Positions 60,698 to 64,000 of a stretch of DNA of 64,000 nt are shown here, one piece after another. The notes below the pieces were generated by a model that did no database searches, was not told where the DNA came from, and saw nothing but the letters and a program-made list of their open reading frames with translations. The position numbers and the translations under genes are program-made. The DNA is from Candidatus Rifleibacteriota bacterium (GTDB lineage Bacteria > Muiribacteriota > Ozemobacteria > Ozemobacterales > Ozemobacteraceae): the NCBI GenBank assembly GCA_024710355.1, contig JANJUX010000035.1, positions 20,979-84,978 of the forward strand, given 5' to 3'. Position 1 is the first letter of the stretch. Each line of letters begins with the position of its first letter.

Positions 60698-61753
60698 ATG
60701 GAAGAAGCCCGTGCAAATGGCGTTGTAATGTTTAACGCCAAGCTTCTCGAGCACGACCCCCTGACTGAAAATCAGGAAGGGGGTCGTCTCACGTCAATCA
60801 TTTCGCAGTTGCAGAAAGACAATCTTTGGGAAGGCTTCACCAAAGAAGCCGACATCGCCCCGATGAAGCGTCTGCGCGAGATTCACGACCCCGAATTTCT
60901 CAACGATCTGCATAAAAGAAGCTACAGCGGGCTTGAACAGCTCGACGAAAATACCCCGATCATCAAAGAATCTTTCGAAATCGCACGCTTCGGCGCCGGT
61001 GGCGTGCTTGACGCCGTTGATATGGTTATGGAAGGCCGGGCGGCGAATGCTTTCTGTCTGACCGCCATGCCGGGCCACCATGCCGGTATCGCCAGCTCAG
61101 GCTTTGGCAGTCTGGTTAACCCGATGGCGGCCGGCGCTCACTATCTGACCAAAAAATACGGCCTTAAACGGGTCGTGATAATCGATCTTGACGCCGAGCA
61201 CGGCAGCGGCACCCAGGAAATCTTTTACGCCCGCAAAGACGTGATGACGGTTTCCCTGCATGAATACCCGGGCGTGACCGGCACGGGCCATTACGAAGAG
61301 CTCGGGGCGAAAGGCGCACTCGGCCACAATCTCAATGTTCCGTTTCCCTCAGGCTATGGTGACCGCGAATACCGCGTCTGCATCAACGAAGTGGTCGACA
61401 AAATTCTCTGGCAGTATATGCCCGAGTTTTTCATCGTCGGTTTCGGCACCAATGTGCTCAATGACGACCCGGCATCGCATCTGCGCGTGACCGAAAACGG
61501 CTTGATCGACATCTACAGACAGGTCATGGAACTGGCGCGGCGCATCTGTGGCGGCCGACTGATCTCGGTGCTCGAGGGTGGCACGCCCGGCAACCTTATG
61601 GCGCGTGCGACTTCACAACATTTTAGTTTATTGCTCAATAAAAACATATCTGCTGTCGATAAGGTGAACAAAGACGAACTTATCTCATACGCAGATTGGT
61701 ACGGCTATGCAAAATTACTCAAGGCGCAATTCAAGAAATACTGGAAACTATGA
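60698..61753 (+). CDS. histone deacetylase-like protein with altered active site
   Basis: The 351-residue protein has the arginase/deacetylase fold of the HDAC/acetoin-utilisation family: the histidine dyad H127-H128 (MPGHHAGI), DLDAEHGSGTQEIFY, and IVGFGTNVLNDDP. Key positions differ from active enzymes. In the DxDxH zinc motif, the zinc histidine is glutamate (D165-A-E167). The third zinc ligand region, normally GFDAH, reads GFGTN (249-252). The GGY containing the catalytic tyrosine reads GGT (T296). The base dyad is kept. It may bind an acetylated or polyamine-like ligand without hydrolysing it, use another metal arrangement, or have a new activity. It is coupled to the small ORF upstream and lies 32 bases before the LysM/barrel gene. 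Confidence 0.82.
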   Translation: MEEARANGVVMFNAKLLEHDPLTENQEGGRLTSIISQLQKDNLWEGFTKEADIAPMKRLREIHDPEFLNDLHKRSYSGLEQLDENTPIIKESFEIARFGAGGVLDAVDMVMEGRAANAFCLTAMPGHHAGIASSGFGSLVNPMAAGAHYLTKKYGLKRVVIIDLDAEHGSGTQEIFYARKDVMTVSLHEYPGVTGTGHYEELGAKGALGHNLNVPFPSGYGDREYRVCINEVVDKILWQYMPEFFIVGFGTNVLNDDPASHLRVTENGLIDIYRQVMELARRICGGRLISVLEGGTPGNLMARATSQHFSLLLNKNISAVDKVNKDELISYADWYGYAKLLKAQFKKYWKL

Positions 61754-61785
61754 TTCATCCAAATCGGATAGACCGGAGGTCAGAG

Positions 61786-63894
61786 ATGAAAAGGTTTAAT
61801 TCATTCAGGGCCAAAGATCCTGTCCTTGCAGCCATCATATCGATGGGGCTGGCCTTCGCAGCACCTGCAATGACAAGAGCTCAGTCGGCCATGGGCGACT
61901 GGGAAGAAGTTGGCCCGGCCGGGCAGTCGGCCCAGCAGCAGTTGATGTCGGCCCCGCCACGTGTTGCGGCGGCCCCGTTGGGTCAGGCAAGTTACCGGCC
62001 ACCGGTCGAGCCTCCGGCAAATGCTTCCAGGAACAGCGCCGCGCCACGTGTTGCGACTGCGAAAGCAGCTGCTCCGGCGCAGATTGCTGCCGCTCAGGAC
62101 CCATACTACGTGGTTCAGGCCGGCGACACGCTGCCGAAAATTGCCATGAAAGTCTACGGCGACCCGAATCGCTGGCAGGACCTGATGGTTCTCAACAACA
62201 TCGACAACGGCAATCGTATTGTCGTGGGCCAGAGGCTTGTAACCATCTCTGACAACAGCCACATGGCGGCTCCGGCTGCCGTCGCCGCTGTGGCTCCTGC
62301 CGCCGCCAGAACGATGAACAATGCTGCTGCCGCACTCAACAATGCACCTCCGGCACGCATGGCTGCCGCAGCCAATACTGTCAGACAACCGGTTCAGCAA
62401 TCGATTCCGGCTGATTTCGAAGTGGCTGACGAAGAAGTTGGCGAAATGCCCTCGACTTCAGTTTCGGCCGACGCTGCCGAAGCCGACGCCAGCTATTACG
62501 GCCAGACCGGTGGCAGCTACACGGTGCAGCGCGGTGACACTCTCGGCAAGATCGCCAAACGTCTGCTCGGATCGTCGCAGAAATGGCGCGAAATTGCCAG
62601 GGCCAATCCGAAAATCAACCCGAATAAGTTGATTGTAGGTAATACTATCGTAATTCCAGGTGCAGAGCCCAGCGAATACGAAATGTCAGCCCCCACGGTT
62701 GATTCCAGACCACTGTCATCACAGCCTTGGCAGAGTGCTGCAGCGCCGATGGGTCTTAACCAGGCTCCTCCGGCTGTCAGCAACCCGTCATTTGATCCGC
62801 CGCCGCTCGTTGCACCGCCGCAGGGTGCTTACGCTCCCTACAGTTCGGCCCCGTCGGCAATGGATGGCTATGCGCCCCCGGCAGCTCCTCCCGTCTATGG
62901 CGGCATGACGCCGCCGCCGCCTCCGGTAGGTATGCCCGGCCCGATGGAACCCCCGGCATCACCCTACATGGGCGGCCCGGTTCCAGGCCCGTCGGCTGCG
63001 CCTAATGCGCCGGTGGCAATTGGTACCCGCGAGCTTTACCGCGAAGAGCGTTACCGCATTCCCGATGAACTCAAACCCACCGATTTTACGCCGTATTTCA
63101 CCAACTTTAACGGTTATCATGGCCTGTTTGGTGTAGAATCAGCCTTTCTGCCCTACATTTCGACCTGGAACTTCGGTCTGCACCTCAGATACGAAAAATA
63201 CCAGTATTTGAATGGCGAGAAGAACATCATCGAAGGTACCGAAATGGTTACCCCGATACACTTGAGCTGGGCCGGCAAAAAGATGTTTGCCGGTGTCACC
63301 GTGCCCTTCCAGTCATGGGAAGTCACGCGCTCGGGCGGCAGTAACGAAGTCAGCCTTTCGGGTCTGCACGACCCCTCGGTTAAGATTGGTTACCAGGTCT
63401 GGAAAAACTTCGAAGGCGATCACGCAGTAACCCTGCATGCCGAAGGTAAATTCCCCGGTGGAAACTACCATCAGCCCCAGGTAACCATGACCGGCAAGAG
63501 CACCGATGGTGTTCGCGTCGGCCCGGCAGAAGCAACCCGCGGCGCCTGGGTAGAAGTCGGCGGTGCCTATTCCGGCCGTATGAGCGAAAAATGGGCCAGC
63601 CACCTGAACCTCGCTCTGGCGAACGATTCAGAAGATAGTCTGAGCAAGTTCATTCTCAGAGCCGGCACTGACTACCGTGTAAATCGCAACTTCGCAATTG
63701 TCGGCGAAATCAACAGCACCTCATACGAAATGGATAATGGACCCAGCGATACCAACGTTGACCTCGTGCTTGGCTTCCAGCTGTTCAACGATTCGTGGCA
63801 GGGCAGCGTCGGTTTCCCGATGGCGCTGCAGAAGGGCTGGGGTTATTCACATGACTTTGGTGTGATCTTCGGTCTCAATCACCGATGGGATTGA
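61786..63894 (+). CDS. LysM protein with C-terminal outer-membrane beta-barrel
   Basis: The 702-residue product starts at the ATG behind CGGAGGTCAGAG. A signal peptide (to about residue 32, TRA) is followed by two LysM domains at about 107-153 (YYVVQAGDTLPKIAMKVYG) and 245-291 (YTVQRGDTLGKIAKRLLG), which bind peptidoglycan glycan strands. A Pro/Ala-rich region (about 300-415) leads to ~260 residues of alternating amphipathic strands (WNFGLHLRYEKYQYL, MFAGVTVPFQSWEV, WVEVGGAYSGRM, FAIVGEINSTSYEMD, DFGVIFGLNHRW) that look like an outer-membrane barrel. The protein would link wall and outer membrane. Its own terminator follows. The frame is open 30 codons upstream, but the ribosome site fixes this start. 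Confidence 0.83.
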   Translation: MKRFNSFRAKDPVLAAIISMGLAFAAPAMTRAQSAMGDWEEVGPAGQSAQQQLMSAPPRVAAAPLGQASYRPPVEPPANASRNSAAPRVATAKAAAPAQIAAAQDPYYVVQAGDTLPKIAMKVYGDPNRWQDLMVLNNIDNGNRIVVGQRLVTISDNSHMAAPAAVAAVAPAAARTMNNAAAALNNAPPARMAAAANTVRQPVQQSIPADFEVADEEVGEMPSTSVSADAAEADASYYGQTGGSYTVQRGDTLGKIAKRLLGSSQKWREIARANPKINPNKLIVGNTIVIPGAEPSEYEMSAPTVDSRPLSSQPWQSAAAPMGLNQAPPAVSNPSFDPPPLVAPPQGAYAPYSSAPSAMDGYAPPAAPPVYGGMTPPPPPVGMPGPMEPPASPYMGGPVPGPSAAPNAPVAIGTRELYREERYRIPDELKPTDFTPYFTNFNGYHGLFGVESAFLPYISTWNFGLHLRYEKYQYLNGEKNIIEGTEMVTPIHLSWAGKKMFAGVTVPFQSWEVTRSGGSNEVSLSGLHDPSVKIGYQVWKNFEGDHAVTLHAEGKFPGGNYHQPQVTMTGKSTDGVRVGPAEATRGAWVEVGGAYSGRMSEKWASHLNLALANDSEDSLSKFILRAGTDYRVNRNFAIVGEINSTSYEMDNGPSDTNVDLVLGFQLFNDSWQGSVGFPMALQKGWGYSHDFGVIFGLNHRWD

Positions 63895-63912
63895 TTCAGT
63901 AAACACAAGAAG

Positions 63913-63946
63913 GGCTCCGGAAAAGCTTCCGGGGCCTTTTTTATTT
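63913..63946 (+). terminator. rho-independent terminator after the LysM/barrel gene
   Basis: GGCTCCGGAA (63913-63922) and TTCCGGGGCC (63927-63936) form a 10-pair stem (one T-G wobble) with an AAGC loop, followed by TTTTTTATTT. Confidence 0.93.
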
Positions 63947-64000
63947 GGCCGCAAAATCGCCCGGTGTTTTGGTGTATAATTTCCTGACCGAAACTAACGG

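Noticed and set aside
62700..63000. Pro/Ala-rich coding region that looks repetitive
   Set aside because: Low-complexity linker of the LysM protein; no regular repeat unit in the DNA, so not a repeat array.
63975..63980. TATAAT near the right edge
   Set aside because: No -35 box at a normal distance and the gene it would serve is outside the window, so it cannot be judged.

Overview
The window comes from a bacterial chromosome of medium-high GC with dense genes on both strands. Several genes imply a Gram-negative (diderm) cell: a LysM protein ending in a probable outer-membrane beta-barrel, pseudopilins of the type II secretion or type IV pilus kind, and lipoproteins. Long hybrid histidine kinases, SpoIIE-type phosphatases and a complete methylaspartate branch of glutamate fermentation fit a deep-branching anaerobe such as Candidatus Riflebacteria. 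That placement is inference from gene content; no rRNA marker is present. I found no rRNA, tRNA, CRISPR array, insertion sequence or prophage.

Layout. 1-2.6 kb: 3'-truncated ABC exporter, a 45-codon small ORF in front of it, and a nucleoside phosphorylase. 2.7-7.9 kb: a 1737-residue hybrid kinase. 7.9-13.1 kb (minus strand): a tightly packed operon with a MurG-like glycosyltransferase, a lipoprotein, a GT4 glycosyltransferase, a Cys-rich protein and a membrane protein, preceded by another GT4 gene. 13.5-20.6 kb: ABC-F/Uup protein, cytosolic 5'-nucleotidase, RluA-type pseudouridine synthase, GNAT acetyltransferase, NhaD/CitMHS-like antiporter and a secreted amidase. 20.8-26.3 kb: an EF-hand membrane protein and a sugar ABC importer whose binding protein is fused to its first permease. 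26.3-30 kb: a second hybrid kinase and a cupin protein.

30.1-40.4 kb is the metabolic core. A GntR repressor with a palindromic operator over its own promoter is followed by glutamate mutase (glmS, glmL, glmE), methylaspartate ammonia-lyase, an AtuA/DUF1446 protein, a DUF4387 protein, a P-loop protein and a class I fumarase-like hydratase that is probably mesaconase. Together they would convert glutamate to 3-methylaspartate, mesaconate and citramalate. Citramalate lyase is not in the window. The AtuA, DUF4387 and P-loop proteins have no established step in this pathway.

40.4-64 kb holds envelope and signalling genes: a YaiI/DUF188 protein, a glycine-zipper protein, a secreted protein of unknown function, a STAS antagonist beside two membrane SpoIIE-type phosphatases, a minus-strand cluster (two pseudopilins, a PilX/GspK-like protein, SH3, HEAT-repeat and CHAP proteins), a large lipoprotein, an Rpn-family nuclease, and finally a 50-codon small ORF, a histone-deacetylase-like protein lacking most of its zinc and catalytic residues, and the LysM/beta-barrel protein.

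The best candidates for something undescribed are the degenerate HDAC-like gene with its coupled small ORF and LysM/barrel neighbour, the AtuA-DUF4387-P-loop trio in the glutamate operon, and the solute-binding-protein/permease fusion.
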